12,817 nt of DNA from Labilithrix sp. (GTDB taxonomy: Bacteria > Myxococcota > Polyangia > Polyangiales > Polyangiaceae), in the NCBI GenBank assembly GCA_028287035.1, contig JAQBQL010000157.1, positions 1 to 12,817 on the forward strand, read 5' to 3'. Positions 12,463 to 12,817 of the stretch are shown piece after piece. The notes below the pieces were generated by a model. The model had not been told where the DNA came from, made no database searches, and saw nothing but the letters and a program-made list of their open reading frames with translations. Numbering within the stretch: the first letter of the stretch is position 1; the number at the start of each line of letters is the position of its first letter. The translations under genes were made by a program, and so were the position numbers.

Positions 12463-12817
12463 ATGGGTAATCGTCTGTATGTGGGCAATCTCTCCTTCGA
12501 CTCGACGGTCGACAGCCTCCGCGCCGCGTTCGGCGCGTTCGGCGAGGTCACCGACGCGCACGTCGTCACGGACCGCACGACGGGCCAGTCCCGCGGCTTC
12601 GGCTTCGTGACGATGGGCAACTCCGCCGACGCGGCCAAGGCCATCGCCGAGATGAACGGCGCTCTCGTCGACGGTCGCGCGCTTCGCGTGAACGAGGCCG
12701 AGGAGCGTCCGAGCCGCGGTGGCGGTGGTGGCGGCGGCGGCTTCGGTGGTGGCGGCGGTGGCGGCGGCTACGGTGGTGGCGGCGGCGGCGGCGGCTACGG
12801 TGGCGGCGGCGGCGGTC
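12463..12817 (+). CDS. Glycine-rich RNA-binding protein with one RRM (3' end outside window)
   Basis: 118 codons are visible before the right edge. Residues 4-79 form one RRM with RNP2 LYVGNL (5-10) and RNP1 RGFGFVTM (44-51), and the conserved aromatic residues of both motifs (Tyr6, Phe46, Phe48) are present, so RNA binding is expected. After EERPSR (80-85) comes an almost pure glycine tail arranged as three exact units of eight glycines plus Phe or Tyr, and it is still continuing at the edge. Related RRM-plus-glycine-rich proteins in cyanobacteria and other bacteria respond to cold and act on RNA structure; that role here is inference. ATG 12463 is set by AAGGA 5 nt upstream and by the RRM beginning immediately. 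It is divergent from the HTTM pair and has a long structured leader. Confidence 0.93.
   Translation, partial: MGNRLYVGNLSFDSTVDSLRAAFGAFGEVTDAHVVTDRTTGQSRGFGFVTMGNSADAAKAIAEMNGALVDGRALRVNEAEERPSRGGGGGGGGFGGGGGGGGYGGGGGGGGYGGGGGG
12718..12798 (+). repeat. 27-bp tandem coding repeat (Gly8 + Phe/Tyr)
   Basis: Three units of 27 nt (12718-12744, 12745-12771, 12772-12798) each encode eight glycines followed by one aromatic residue (Phe, Tyr, Tyr). GGC and GGT alternate with small differences between units. A fourth unit begins at 12799 and is cut by the window end. Such arrays change length easily by slippage and are prone to assembly error. Confidence 0.9.

Overview
The window is high-GC DNA (close to 70% G+C by eye) with tightly packed genes, a strong G/C bias at third codon positions, and long spurious open frames on the strands opposite real genes. 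The protein content suggests a Myxococcota (former Deltaproteobacteria) chromosome, most likely of the Polyangia/Sorangiineae type. The markers are a secreted SUMF1-fold protein, a cysteine-rich lipoprotein with a carboxypeptidase-regulatory-like domain followed by a putative glutamine-amidotransferase-like domain, a lipoprotein form of MsrA, and an RRM protein with a glycine-rich tail. This placement is inference, because no rRNA or tRNA is present. I found no mobile element, CRISPR array, integrase or phage gene.

Layout. (1) Positions 1-3132, minus strand: recQ, then a SUMF1-domain secreted protein, then the start of a short lipoprotein that runs off the left edge. The spacings are 24 and 40 nt, so this is probably one transcript. 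(2) Positions 3286-6835, minus strand: a three-gene operon read as an unrecognised mostly helical protein, then YaeQ, then an ABC-F ATPase of YbiT type with a Uup-like C-terminal coiled coil. The start and stop codons overlap at both junctions (TGATG and ATGA). A 10-bp GC hairpin lies 8 nt beyond the ABC-F stop. (3) Positions 6943-9723: a lipoprotein MsrA (plus), converging on a quinone-oxidoreductase-like MDR (minus). That gene in turn diverges from a second, VAT-1-like MDR (plus) across a 75-nt shared promoter region. (4) Positions 9780-11174, plus: the cysteine-rich lipoprotein, whose 3' end overlaps a convergent gene by 44 bp. (5) Positions 11131-12208, minus: a small membrane-anchored protein and an HTTM-like multi-pass membrane protein, overlapping by 14 nt. 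(6) From 12463 to the right edge, plus: an RRM RNA-binding protein behind a structured leader of about 250 nt. No gene-free stretch exceeds 300 bases.

How the genes work together. Most of the window is housekeeping or stress metabolism: DNA repair by RecQ, ribosome-associated ABC-F, methionine-sulfoxide repair and oxidoreductases. I see no clear defence system. The parts most worth a second look are the coupled helical protein/YaeQ/ABC-F operon, the apparently split HTTM pair, the recurrent GTAGRRT element just upstream of ATG that suggests near-leaderless transcripts, and the candidate RNA switch in the RRM leader.
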